Positions 24,757-32,672 of a stretch of 40,295 bases of DNA are shown one piece after another. Position 1 is the first letter of the stretch. Each line of letters begins with the position of its first letter. Both the position numbers and the translations under genes were made by a program. Source of the DNA: an uncultured Neisseriales bacterium. GTDB lineage: Bacteria; Pseudomonadota; Gammaproteobacteria; Burkholderiales; Aquaspirillaceae. The notes beneath the pieces are model-generated. The model worked only from the letters and a program-made list of their open reading frames with translations, ran no database searches and was not told the DNA's origin. Where the stretch lies: the NCBI GenBank assembly GCA_937871815.1, contig CALMOJ010000195.1:1-40295 (forward strand), read 5' to 3'.

Positions 24757-25197
24757 ATGCAGCGAAATTTTTGGCAGCGATGGGCAGGGCTGGGGCTGGT
24801 ATACCTCGTCAGCCAAGCCGCGTGGGCATTAGACGTGACGGTCAGTGAGGCGTGGGCTTACCGTACCCTGCCCAACTACAAAGCCACCATCGCCTGCCTA
24901 TCGTTCACCCCCCGCCAAAGCGGTACGCTGACTGGGGTACGCACCTCGGCGGCACGGTTGGTCGAACTACACCACACCCAACGTACCGAAACCAGCCTGA
25001 CCATGCGCCGCCTGCCTAACCTTGCCTTGGTGGCTCATCAAGCCGTCACCATGCGGCCAGATGGGCTGCATATGATGCTGATTGGGCTGCCCACCCCGCT
25101 GGCAAGCGATAGCACCTTCACCCTGACCCTCGATTTTGTCGATAGCAAAGGCCAAGTATCCCAGCAACAGGTGCAAGCACAGGTCAAAGCCCCCTAA
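24757..25197 (+). CDS. PCu(A)C-family periplasmic copper chaperone
   Basis: This 146-residue protein has a signal peptide ending QAAWA and then a single PCu(A)C domain. The Cu(I) motif H-x(n)-M-x(n)-H-x-M is visible: the His pair in ELHHTQ, Met in SLTMRRL, His in VAHQAV and Met in the GLHMML region. Family members insert copper into CuA sites of oxidases. Placed just after nosZ, it probably supplies the NosZ CuA centre (inference). A strong SD (GGAGGAAGG, 24745-24753) precedes the ATG. Confidence 0.85.
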   Translation: MQRNFWQRWAGLGLVYLVSQAAWALDVTVSEAWAYRTLPNYKATIACLSFTPRQSGTLTGVRTSAARLVELHHTQRTETSLTMRRLPNLALVAHQAVTMRPDGLHMMLIGLPTPLASDSTFTLTLDFVDSKGQVSQQQVQAQVKAP

Positions 25198-25275
25198 ATG
25201 GACTTGCCAAGCGGGTTTCTTGCATGGTGCAGCGCAATAATCTTACGGTAATGTTCCGCAATCACGGTTGATTCG

Positions 25276-25281
25276 TATAAA
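25276..25281 (+). promoter_or_regulatory. Candidate -10 element of ppsA
   Basis: TATAAA lies 46 bp before the ppsA start in an otherwise gene-free gap. A -35 is weak (TTCCGC at 25254-25259, 16-bp spacing). Confidence 0.4.
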
Positions 25282-25326
25282 ATCCGGCTTTTATCCCGGC
25301 CACTTCTTGCACAGGAACTTTGTTAA

Positions 25327-27714
25327 ATGGCAGAGAATTACGTTATCTGGTTCGACGAACTGCGAATGACAGACGTTGAGCGCGTTGGCGGTAAAAACGC
25401 CTCGCTTGGTGAAATGATTAGCCAGCTCGCCAGCTCCGGCGTGCGCGTGCCGGGCGGCTTTGCGACAACCGCACAAGCCTACCGCGACTTCCTCGCCCAC
25501 AACGGTCTAGCTGACAATATCAGCGCCATGCTGAAAAAGTTAGATGTTGACAATGTCAGCGAACTGATGCGCGTCGGCAAAGAAATTCGCCAGCTTATCG
25601 TCGAAACCCCTTTCCCTGAAAAACTGCAAACAGAAATCAAAACCGCCTACGACCACATGGTTGCAGACTCCGGTGCTGACATCTCGGTTGCGGTTCGCTC
25701 CTCGGCCACCGCAGAAGACTTGCCTGATGCCTCTTTTGCCGGTCAGCAAGAAACCTTCCTGAATATCTTGGGCTTTGAAAACGTGATGGCTGCCATCAAA
25801 CACGTTTTCGCGTCCCTGTATAACGACCGCGCCATCTCCTACCGCGTCCACAAAGACTTCGCCCATGATGTCGTCGCCCTGTCTGCCGGTGTGCAGCGCA
25901 TGGTGCGTTCCGACTGCGGGTCTGCCGGTGTGATGTTCACCATGGATACCGAATCCGGCTTTAACGATGTGGTGTTTGTCACCTCGTCTTATGGTCTGGG
26001 CGAAACCGTGGTGCAAGGTGCCGTGAACCCCGACGAATTCTACGTTCACAAGCCAACGCTGGCGGCCAGTCGGCCTGCCATCCTGCGTAAAAACATGGGC
26101 TCCAAGCAAATCAAGATGGAGTTCACCGAGACCCGCGAAGCAGGGCGTTCGGTTCGCACCTTGGACGTAGCCAAAGAACTACAAACCCAGTTCTCCCTGA
26201 CCGATGTCGATGTCGAAGAACTCGCTCGCTTTGCCCTGATTATCGAAAAGCACTACGCGCGTCCTATGGATATCGAGTGGGGCAAAGACGGTATCGACGG
26301 CAAGCTCTACATTCTGCAAGCCCGTCCTGAAACCGTGAAATCGCAAGAATCCCGCGTGGACACCCTGCGCCGCTACCGCCTGAAGAACCACAGCACCGTC
26401 TTGGTCACAGGCCGTGCCATTGGCCAAAAAGTCGGTCAAGGCGTGGTGCGGATGATTAAAGATGCGTCCGAAATGGACCGCGTCAAAGCCGGCGACGTGC
26501 TGGTCACCGACATGACCGACCCCGATTGGGAACCGGTTATGAAGCGTGCAGCTGCTATCGTCACCAACCGTGGTGGTCGTACCTGCCACGCAGCGATTAT
26601 TGCCCGTGAACTTGGCATTCCCGCTGTTGTGGGCTGTGGCGATGCGACCGCCTTGCTGAAAGATGGCATGGCTGTGACGGTGTCGTGCTCCGAAGGCGAT
26701 ACCGGCAACATCTACGACGGCCTGCTCGAAGTCGAAATCATCGACCTCGCGCTGGACAAAATGCCAGACAGCCCCGTTAAGCTGATGATGAACGTGGGCA
26801 ACCCTGAGCTGGCGTTTGACTTCTGCCAACTGCCTAACGAAGGCGTAGGCTTGGCGCGGCTCGAATTTATCATCAACCGCCAAATCGGGATTCACCCCAA
26901 GGCCTTGCTGGAATTCGACCGCCTGCCTGCCGACCTCAAAGCCACCATCCAAGAGCGCATTGCCGGTTACGCCAGCCCTGTCGATTTCTACGTGGACAAG
27001 TTGGCCGAAGGGATTGCCACCATCGGGGCGGCATTCTCGCCGAAAAAGGTCATTGTGCGGATGTCCGACTTTAAGTCGAACGAGTACAGCAACCTCATCG
27101 GTGGTCAGCGTTACGAGCCGCACGAAGAAAATCCGATGATTGGTTTCCGGGGTGCAGCGCGTTACATCGCGCCAGAATTCCGCGAATGCTTCGAGTTGGA
27201 ATGCCGTGCCATGCGCAAAGTGCGCGACGACATGGGTCTGACCAATATCGAAGTCATGATTCCTTTCGTGCGGACACTGACAGAAGCGGCTGCGGTTATC
27301 GACATCCTGAAGAGCTTTGGGCTGGAACGCGGCAAAAACGGCTTGCGCCTCATCATGATGTGCGAACTGCCAACCAATGCCGTGCTGGCTGAACAGTTCT
27401 TGGAATATTTCGATGGCTTCTCCATCGGCTCCAACGACATGACCCAGCTGACGCTAGGCGTTGACCGTGACTCCGGCGGTCCTATCGCCCCGACCTTTGA
27501 CGAGCGCGACCCTGCCGTGAAAGCCATGCTGCATATGGCCATCACCGCCTGCCGCAAGCTCAACAAATACGTCGGTATTTGCGGCCAAGGCCCTTCCGAC
27601 CACCCCGACTTCGCCAAGTGGCTGGTCGAAGAAGGCATCGAGACCATCTCGTTGAACCCTGACACGGTGGTGGAAACATGGCTGTATCTGGCCAAAGAAG
27701 CCAAGGCAAAGTAA
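25327..27714 (+). CDS. ppsA: Phosphoenolpyruvate synthase
   Basis: This 795-residue cytoplasmic enzyme makes PEP from pyruvate and ATP (giving AMP and Pi), the entry to gluconeogenesis. Domain order: the N-terminal ATP-grasp domain ([38 protein letters not shown]), the swivelling phospho-His domain with [15 protein letters not shown] (His421), and the C-terminal PEP-binding TIM barrel with [10 protein letters not shown] and Cys752 in GICGQGPSD. Length is that of E. coli PpsA. It stands alone with its own terminator; the PEP synthetase regulatory protein often found next to it is not here. Confidence 0.97.
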   Translation: MAENYVIWFDELRMTDVERVGGKNASLGEMISQLASSGVRVPGGFATTAQAYRDFLAHNGLADNISAMLKKLDVDNVSELMRVGKEIRQLIVETPFPEKLQTEIKTAYDHMVADSGADISVAVRSSATAEDLPDASFAGQQETFLNILGFENVMAAIKHVFASLYNDRAISYRVHKDFAHDVVALSAGVQRMVRSDCGSAGVMFTMDTESGFNDVVFVTSSYGLGETVVQGAVNPDEFYVHKPTLAASRPAILRKNMGSKQIKMEFTETREAGRSVRTLDVAKELQTQFSLTDVDVEELARFALIIEKHYARPMDIEWGKDGIDGKLYILQARPETVKSQESRVDTLRRYRLKNHSTVLVTGRAIGQKVGQGVVRMIKDASEMDRVKAGDVLVTDMTDPDWEPVMKRAAAIVTNRGGRTCHAAIIARELGIPAVVGCGDATALLKDGMAVTVSCSEGDTGNIYDGLLEVEIIDLALDKMPDSPVKLMMNVGNPELAFDFCQLPNEGVGLARLEFIINRQIGIHPKALLEFDRLPADLKATIQERIAGYASPVDFYVDKLAEGIATIGAAFSPKKVIVRMSDFKSNEYSNLIGGQRYEPHEENPMIGFRGAARYIAPEFRECFELECRAMRKVRDDMGLTNIEVMIPFVRTLTEAAAVIDILKSFGLERGKNGLRLIMMCELPTNAVLAEQFLEYFDGFSIGSNDMTQLTLGVDRDSGGPIAPTFDERDPAVKAMLHMAITACRKLNKYVGICGQGPSDHPDFAKWLVEEGIETISLNPDTVVETWLYLAKEAKAK

Positions 27715-27738
27715 GTCTGCCTTCGTTTCTCGCCTGAC

Positions 27739-27774
27739 AAAAAACGCGTCTCCTTCGGGGGACGCGTTTTTTTT
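27739..27774 (+). terminator. Rho-independent terminator of ppsA
   Basis: CGCGTCTCC and GGGGACGCG pair (one G-U) around a TTCG tetraloop, with A-rich 5' and T8 3' flanks. Confidence 0.93.
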
Positions 27775-27911
27775 GCCCTCTTTTTGGGCATGACAGGGTG
27801 TTTTGGAATTGCCACCCCTGCCCCCTTTCGTTACTCTCATGCCATTGTGCATCGCCGGTCATAACGGTGACACATATCCCTTTTTCGTCAGCCCTTCCCT
27901 AGAGCTTTATC

Positions 27912-29264
27912 ATGACTACAACTAAGTTTTTGCTGCCAGAGTCCGACATCCCGACCCATTGGTATAACGTGGTGGCTGACCTGAACAACCCGCCCGCGCC
28001 GGTGCTGACCCCCGATGGCAAGCCGGTGGGGCCCGATGCCCTGTCAGCAATTTTCCCCGACAACATCATCGAACAAGAAGTCTCGCAACAACGCTGGATT
28101 CCGATTCCAGAGCCGGTGCGTGAGCTGTACCAACTGTGGCGACCCAGTCCCTTGGTGCGGGCGCATCGCCTAGAAGCCGCACTCGGCACCCCAGCCCGCA
28201 TTTACTACAAATACGAAGGCTGCAGCCCTGCCGGTAGCCACAAGCTGAACTCGGCCATTGCCCAAGCCTATTACAACCGCGAAGCCGGTATTCGGCGCAT
28301 GGTGACTGAGACCGGCGCGGGGCAATGGGGTAGCTCGCTGGCGTTTGCAGGGCAGGCTTTTGGCATTGATGTGCGGGTCTTCATGGTCAAAGTCAGCTAC
28401 GACCAAAAGCCGTTCCGTCGCTCCATGATGCAAACATGGGGGGCGAATGTGCTGGCCAGTCCTAGCCTAGAAACCGCCACCGGTCGGGCGGCCTTGGCGG
28501 TGGATGCCAACAGCCCGGGCGCGTTGGGCTTGGCGATTGCCGAAGCGGTCGAAGAGGCCGCAGGGCGCAGCGATACCACCTACGGCCTCGGCTCGGTGCT
28601 CAACCATGTGCTGCTCCACCAAACCGTGATTGGCCTAGAAGCCAAAAAGCAATTTGAGCTGGCAGGCGATTACCCCGACATGATTTTTGCCCCATGCGGT
28701 GGCGGCTCTAACTTTGGCGGCGTGGCTTTCCCGTTCTTGGCAGACAAAGCCGCCGGTAAAAACATCCGGCTGGTGGCGGTTGAGCCATCCTCTTGCCCTA
28801 GCCTGACCCGTGGGCACTATGCGTATGACTTCGGCGATACCGCAGGGCTGACTCCGCTGATGAAGCAATACACCTTGGGGCATGACTTTATGCCGCCTTC
28901 GATTCACGCAGGGGGCTTGCGCTACCACGGGGCCAGTGCCTTGGTCAGCCAGCTCTACAACGAAGGCATTATCGAAGCCCTCGCTGTGCCGCAATTGGCC
29001 ACCTTTGAAGCCGGTGTCACCTTTGCCCGTGCCGAAGGGGTGATTCCCGCCCCCGAGTCCTGCCACGGGATTCGCGCTGTGATTGACGAAGCCCTTGCCT
29101 GCAAAGCCACGGGTGAAGCCAAAACCCTGTTCTTTAACCTGTCGGGGCATGGTCACTTTGATATGGCCAGCTACGACAAGTATTTCTCGGGCGACTTGGA
29201 AGACTACAGCTACCCCGAAGAGGCGATTCACGCGGCACTGGCGCGTTTGCCTAAGGTCGGCTAA
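27912..29264 (+). CDS. TrpB2-type tryptophan synthase beta-like PLP enzyme
   Basis: This 450-residue fold-type II PLP enzyme has the lysine motif AGSHKLNSA (Lys111) and the phosphate loop CGGGSNFGG. The N-terminal region WRPSPLVRAHRLE and the longer total length place it in the TrpB2 subgroup rather than TrpB1, which pairs with TrpA. TrpB2 proteins condense indole with L-serine or, in some archaea, O-phosphoserine, but the physiological role in bacteria is not settled. There is no trpA here, and metY follows 150 bp downstream. ATG at 27912. Confidence 0.88.
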   Translation: MTTTKFLLPESDIPTHWYNVVADLNNPPAPVLTPDGKPVGPDALSAIFPDNIIEQEVSQQRWIPIPEPVRELYQLWRPSPLVRAHRLEAALGTPARIYYKYEGCSPAGSHKLNSAIAQAYYNREAGIRRMVTETGAGQWGSSLAFAGQAFGIDVRVFMVKVSYDQKPFRRSMMQTWGANVLASPSLETATGRAALAVDANSPGALGLAIAEAVEEAAGRSDTTYGLGSVLNHVLLHQTVIGLEAKKQFELAGDYPDMIFAPCGGGSNFGGVAFPFLADKAAGKNIRLVAVEPSSCPSLTRGHYAYDFGDTAGLTPLMKQYTLGHDFMPPSIHAGGLRYHGASALVSQLYNEGIIEALAVPQLATFEAGVTFARAEGVIPAPESCHGIRAVIDEALACKATGEAKTLFFNLSGHGHFDMASYDKYFSGDLEDYSYPEEAIHAALARLPKVG

Positions 29265-29278
29265 AAAGTTTACACGGC

Positions 29279-29324
29279 AGGTCGGGATTGTTGCCGACGG
29301 CTGTGTCGGGTTGAAACCCGACCT
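29279..29324. repeat. REP-like palindromic element
   Basis: AGGTCGGG (29279-29286) is complementary to CCCGACCT (29317-29324), and the right arm also forms a local hairpin (GTCGGGT/ACCCGAC, 29305-29322). GTCGGGTT...AACCCGAC elements of this type recur between genes in many proteobacteria. It could end or stabilise the TrpB2 transcript. Confidence 0.6.
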
Positions 29325-29413
29325 ACATCCAAGCCTATGATGTGCGCCCCACCCTCGCCGCCTGTTGCCCCCGAATAACAAGCGGTTTTTTGCCCCTTTA
29401 CACCGAGACACCC

Positions 29414-30688
29414 ATGAAACTGGAAACCATTGCCGTTCACGGCGGTTACACCCCCGACCCCACCACCAAAGCCGTGGCTGTGCCGATTTACCAAACCGCC
29501 AGCTACGCCTTTGACAGCGCACAGCACGGGGCCGACCTGTTCGACCTAAAAGTAGCGGGCAACATCTACACCCGCATCATGAACCCCACCACCGACGTGC
29601 TCGAAAAACGGGTTGCCGAGCTAGAGGGCGGGATTGGTGCCTTGGCCGTGGCTTCCGGCATGGCGGCGATTTGCTACGCCATCCAAACCATCGCCGAATC
29701 AGGCGACAACATTATTGCCACCAGCACCCTGTATGGCGGCACCTATAACCTGTTTGCCCACACCTTGCCGCAATTGGGCATTGAGGTGCGCTTTGTCGAC
29801 TACCGCGACCCGCAAGCCGTGGCCGCCTTGGTTGATGCCAAAACCAAAGCCGTGTTCTGCGAATCGATCGGCAACCCACTGGGCAACGTCGTGGACTTTG
29901 CCGCCTTTGCCCAAGTCGCCCACGCCCACGGCGTGCCGCTGATTGTGGATAACACCGTCCCTTCGCCTTACCTGTGCCGCCCGTTCGAACACGGTGCCGA
30001 CATCGTTGTGCATTCCCTGACCAAGTACATGAACGGCCACGGCAACAGCATCGGCGGGATTATTGTCGATTCTGGCAAGTTCCCTTGGGGCGAGCACGCC
30101 GAGCGGTTTGTGCGCCTGAATACCCCCGATGTGAGCTACCACGGCGTGAACTATGTGGAAGTGCTGGGCGCAGCCGCCTATATTGCCCGTGCCCGCGTCG
30201 TGCCTTTGCGCAATATGGGCGCGGCGATTTCGCCGTTTAACAGCTTTATGATTTTGCAGGGGATTGAAACCCTCGCCCTGCGGATGGATCGTATTTGCGC
30301 CAATACCCAACGTGTTGCCGAATACTTGGCCGACCACGCGGCGGTAAGCTGGATTGAGTACGCCGGTCTGGCCTCCAGCCCCTCCAAGCCGCTGGTGGAC
30401 AAGTATATGGGCGGTCGGGCTTCGGGCATTTTGTCGTTTGGGGTCAAGTCAGGGCGCAGCGGCGGGGAAAAATTCCTCGACGCGCTGCAGTTGGTGACGC
30501 GCCTCGTCAACATCGGCGATGCCAAGAGCTTGGCGACCCACCCCGCCAGCACCACCCACCGCCAGCTGAACGATGCCGAGCTGTTGAGCTCCGGCGTGAA
30601 GCCCGACATGGTGCGGCTGTCGATTGGGATTGAGCACATCGACGACATCTTGGCGGATATTGAGCAGGCATTGGCGGCGGCGATGTAA
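29414..30688 (+). CDS. metY: O-acetylhomoserine aminocarboxypropyltransferase/sulfhydrylase
   Basis: This 424-residue PLP enzyme of the Cys/Met gamma family makes homocysteine from O-acetylhomoserine and sulfide. Motifs: VPIYQTASYAFDS, NIYTRIMNPTTDVLEKR, the SGMAAI segment and the PLP lysine in HSLTKYMNGHG (Lys204). The insertion around SFMILQGIETLALRMDRI and the length separate MetY from shorter MetB/MetC. ATG at 29414; the longer open frame overlaps the REP-like element region and is not homologous. A strong terminator follows. Confidence 0.94.
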   Translation: MKLETIAVHGGYTPDPTTKAVAVPIYQTASYAFDSAQHGADLFDLKVAGNIYTRIMNPTTDVLEKRVAELEGGIGALAVASGMAAICYAIQTIAESGDNIIATSTLYGGTYNLFAHTLPQLGIEVRFVDYRDPQAVAALVDAKTKAVFCESIGNPLGNVVDFAAFAQVAHAHGVPLIVDNTVPSPYLCRPFEHGADIVVHSLTKYMNGHGNSIGGIIVDSGKFPWGEHAERFVRLNTPDVSYHGVNYVEVLGAAAYIARARVVPLRNMGAAISPFNSFMILQGIETLALRMDRICANTQRVAEYLADHAAVSWIEYAGLASSPSKPLVDKYMGGRASGILSFGVKSGRSGGEKFLDALQLVTRLVNIGDAKSLATHPASTTHRQLNDAELLSSGVKPDMVRLSIGIEHIDDILADIEQALAAAM

Positions 30689-30738
30689 GGTGCGTTGTCT
30701 AGCACGGGCTGCAACACCCCGCCCATCGCGATGAAGCA

Positions 30739-30776
30739 CACAAAAAAGGGAAGGCATAGGCCTTCCCTTTTTTGTG
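30739..30776. terminator. Bidirectional terminator after metY
   Basis: A 17-bp perfect stem (30739-30755 with 30760-30776), GC core AAGGGAAGGC/GCCTTCCCTT, with A6 and T6 inside the arms and a 4-nt loop. Confidence 0.92.
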
Positions 30777-30787
30777 GCTTGTGTTTG

Positions 30788-30808
30788 GTTTAAGTCCACG
30801 CCCAGCAC
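30788..30808. repeat. Left copy of 21-bp direct repeat flanking the prophage remnant
   Basis: Starts GTTTAAGTCCACGCC and ends CAGCAC. It matches 32570-32590 at 19 of 21 positions in the same orientation. Read on the minus strand it ends with a hairpin-forming CCAGC...GCTGG followed by GCGTGGACTTAAAC, resembling the 3' part of a type I-C CRISPR repeat. Confidence 0.6.
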
Positions 30809-30890
30809 TGAGGCTGGCTGATATGCCTTAATTGCTACACAGATACGTCTTGGCACGCTAGCGCAGCACTACGGCGTTTTTTTGATTTAA

Positions 30891-31418
30891 TCAAAGTGTG
30901 CCGCGCAAGTAATTTGCCATGATGCTGACCACGGTCTTTTCGTCTGCCCCCGAAAGGCCAACAAACGGGCGGGCGGGGAGGTCACCCCATAGGTGCGGGT
31001 AGCGGCTGCGCTGTCCGCCAAAGTGCTGCATGGCGGCGTAGGCCTCGGGCGAGCCGTATACCACCCCGTCAGACACCAGCCGGTAAAACAGGCGGTGGCG
31101 TAGCAGGCCGGTGTGGCCTTGCAGTATCTTTTTCGAGCTGACAAGCAGTGCGCCCTTGCTATTGAGCTGGCCTTTTTTGTTCAGGGCTTTTGCCCCGCCC
31201 TTGGTGGCGAGGTAGCGTTCAATGGTCAATCGGCTATTGGATGCCCACCGCTGGCCGTCTGGGGTCTGCTGGCGGGCAAAGTTTTGGTCGGCGGCGCGGG
31301 TCAGGTATTCGCCGATGGCGATATAGGCGGGGCTGGGGGTGCTGGCGCGGGCTGACAGGCCATTAAAATAGCTATCGACTTGGGTGGTATCGACGGTGAT
31401 AACGAAGGGGTTTGCCAT
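30891..31418 (-). CDS. Mu gpG-like phage virion morphogenesis protein
   Basis: This 175-residue protein belongs to the phage virion morphogenesis (Mu gpG, tail completion) family. Family segments include the N-terminal ITVDTTQVDSYFNGL, the RQQTPDGQRWASNSRLTI region and the C-terminal YGSPEAYAAMQHFGGQ followed by PARPFVGLSGADE. In Mu-like phages gpG follows gpF, as here. The ATG at 31418 is intact and the frame is uninterrupted, but the next phage genes are missing, so the protein is unlikely to make particles. Codon use is slightly less GC-biased than the neighbours. Confidence 0.88.
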   Translation of the reverse strand: MANPFVITVDTTQVDSYFNGLSARASTPSPAYIAIGEYLTRAADQNFARQQTPDGQRWASNSRLTIERYLATKGGAKALNKKGQLNSKGALLVSSKKILQGHTGLLRHRLFYRLVSDGVVYGSPEAYAAMQHFGGQRSRYPHLWGDLPARPFVGLSGADEKTVVSIMANYLRGTL

Positions 31419-31481
31419 GGTAAAAGTCTCTGTCTATACTGATAAAAGATCGCCAGCGGAAAGAATCTCGACGCATTGGGA

Positions 31482-31565
31482 GTAGCCGCCGGCTTATGGC
31501 CGGTAACCAGTTCCTGACCTGGTTAGAGTTTGACTCCCGTGATTCGAGCCGGGAGGCTGCGGTAC
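31482..31565. other. Candidate structured RNA, cloverleaf-like
   Basis: Three hairpins sit in a row: 31489-31503 (5 bp), 31504-31525 (7-bp TAACCAG/CTGGTTA, 8-nt loop) and 31534-31555 (6-bp CTCCCG/CGGGAG, loop containing ATTCGAG). An outer stem of 31482-31488 with 31560-31565 (one bulged G) closes them. The size and shape recall a tRNA, but the T-arm stem does not pair canonically and no CCA follows, so I do not call a tRNA. It fills the gap between gpF and gpG; strand undecided. Confidence 0.35.
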
Positions 31566-31574
31566 ACGGGCGCG

Positions 31575-32545
31575 TCAGGCGACGCCCAACCTCTCTAGCT
31601 CTGCCTGAGTCAGTATTTTTTTAAGCGTCTTCTCGCTTTCTTGACGATAAGACACAAAAAACAACTCACCCATCTGCGTCACCTTCACCACGCAAAACCA
31701 AATATCGCCATTCTGCGCTCTCCAGTACGCTGCCTTTTTTCCGCCATCGGTGGCTTGCACTACCTGAGCCTCATCCAGCACTCTCTGTATGCCTATATAG
31801 CTCTCAGCATCAACCGCCTGATTTTCGCGCTTGATAATCTGCTTGATTGCTGTATCTGCTGACATCCTCAGCACCTGCTCCCGCGCACCAAGCATTTCGC
31901 GCACACGCATATCGACCACTGCGATACCAATTTGATCTTTTGGAATCATGCCAGATACGCGCAATTCTTCGACAAAAGTATCCCCCCGCAGCCCAGCAAA
32001 CCGCGCCTCCTGCTTCCACGCCTCCACTTGATTAGCCAGCCTGTCATGCCACCGCGTAAACACCCCATCGGCGGCATAGTCGGCAATCACCGCCCGCGCC
32101 AGCGGCTCGGGGTATTTTTCTACGGCGGGCATCCATGTTCGGCCTGGGGCATGGTCCCAGCCAAAGTCAATGCCGTTTGGCACCTGCACGCGCTGGCCAT
32201 TTGTGGGGTGGGTTACGGTGTAAAACCCATCGTCCGGCGCACTATCTAATACCGTCAGCCCGCGTGCTTTGACCTCTGCCGCGCTTATCCCAAACACTTT
32301 GCACAGGCAGCCCCAGCCATTCGGTGGGTAGTGGGTCTGCCACCACGGGTTTTCTGCCCGCAGCACCATCCCATCCCAGCTTACATGCAGCGGGCGGGGG
32401 TGCATGACGCTGTCGCTGTGGCGATAGAGCCAATACGGGGTGGCTGACAGGGCTTCGGGGCGGGTCATTTGCGCCCAGCGTCCAGCGGCGTAGCTGCTGA
32501 GCAGGTTGGTTTTGTAGATGACGTTGGTGCGCCACGCGACACCTG
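31575..32545 (-). pseudogene. 5'-truncated Mu gpF (MuF) head protein with C-terminal nuclease-like toxin domain
   Basis: About 320 residues remain. The N-terminal part is the MuF/gp7 minor head domain from RTNVIYKTNLLSSYAAGRW through HPRPLHVSWDGMVLRAENPWW to PPNGWGCLCKVFGISAAEVKARG. A linker follows, and then a separate C-terminal module (about the last 110 residues) with AESYIGIQRVLDEAQVV, KKAAYWRAQNGDIWFCVVKVT and FFVSYRQESEKTLKKIL. That module resembles the phage BECR-type (barnase/EndoU/ColicinE5-D/RelE-like) nuclease domains attached to MuF proteins. The 5' half of gpF and all upstream head genes are gone. The frame runs open to 32681 but that extension is unrelated sequence. The exact breakpoint and the nuclease assignment are uncertain. 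Confidence 0.7.
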
Positions 32546-32569
32546 CCTCACAACGGTAATGCCCGCGCC

Positions 32570-32590
32570 GTTTCAATCCACGCCCAGCAC
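32570..32590. repeat. Right copy of 21-bp direct repeat flanking the prophage remnant
   Basis: Begins GTTTCAATCCACGCC, identical over its first 14 bases to the conserved end of many type I-C CRISPR repeats (minus strand GCGTGGATTGAAAC). On the minus strand it is followed after 29 bases by GTCGCG, the usual start of such repeats, at 32540-32535. There is no array of regularly spaced repeats. Confidence 0.6.
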
Positions 32591-32672
32591 GGGGTAATCC
32601 CCCACCCCATAGGCAATCCACCCCGCCCCACCCTACAATGGCACGTTCCCCACCGCCCCCAGAAAGCCACGC

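Noticed and set aside
26179-27123. Antisense open frame of 314 codons inside ppsA
   Set aside because: It lies opposite the most conserved part of ppsA, has His/Val/Gly-biased composition typical of antisense shadows in GC-rich DNA, and has no SD or family similarity.
31482-31565. tRNA gene
   Set aside because: The T-arm does not form the canonical 5-bp stem with a 7-nt loop, the anticodon loop has 8 nt, and no CCA end or good discriminator is present.
32536-32590. CRISPR array
   Set aside because: Only two widely separated repeat-like copies and one possible partial spacer are seen. There is no run of regularly spaced repeats and no cas gene, so only the repeat similarity is reported.
30690-32672. 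Complete Mu-like prophage with ends and transposase
   Set aside because: Only gpF (partial) and gpG are present. No transposase, Mu end sequences or other structural genes are seen in the window.
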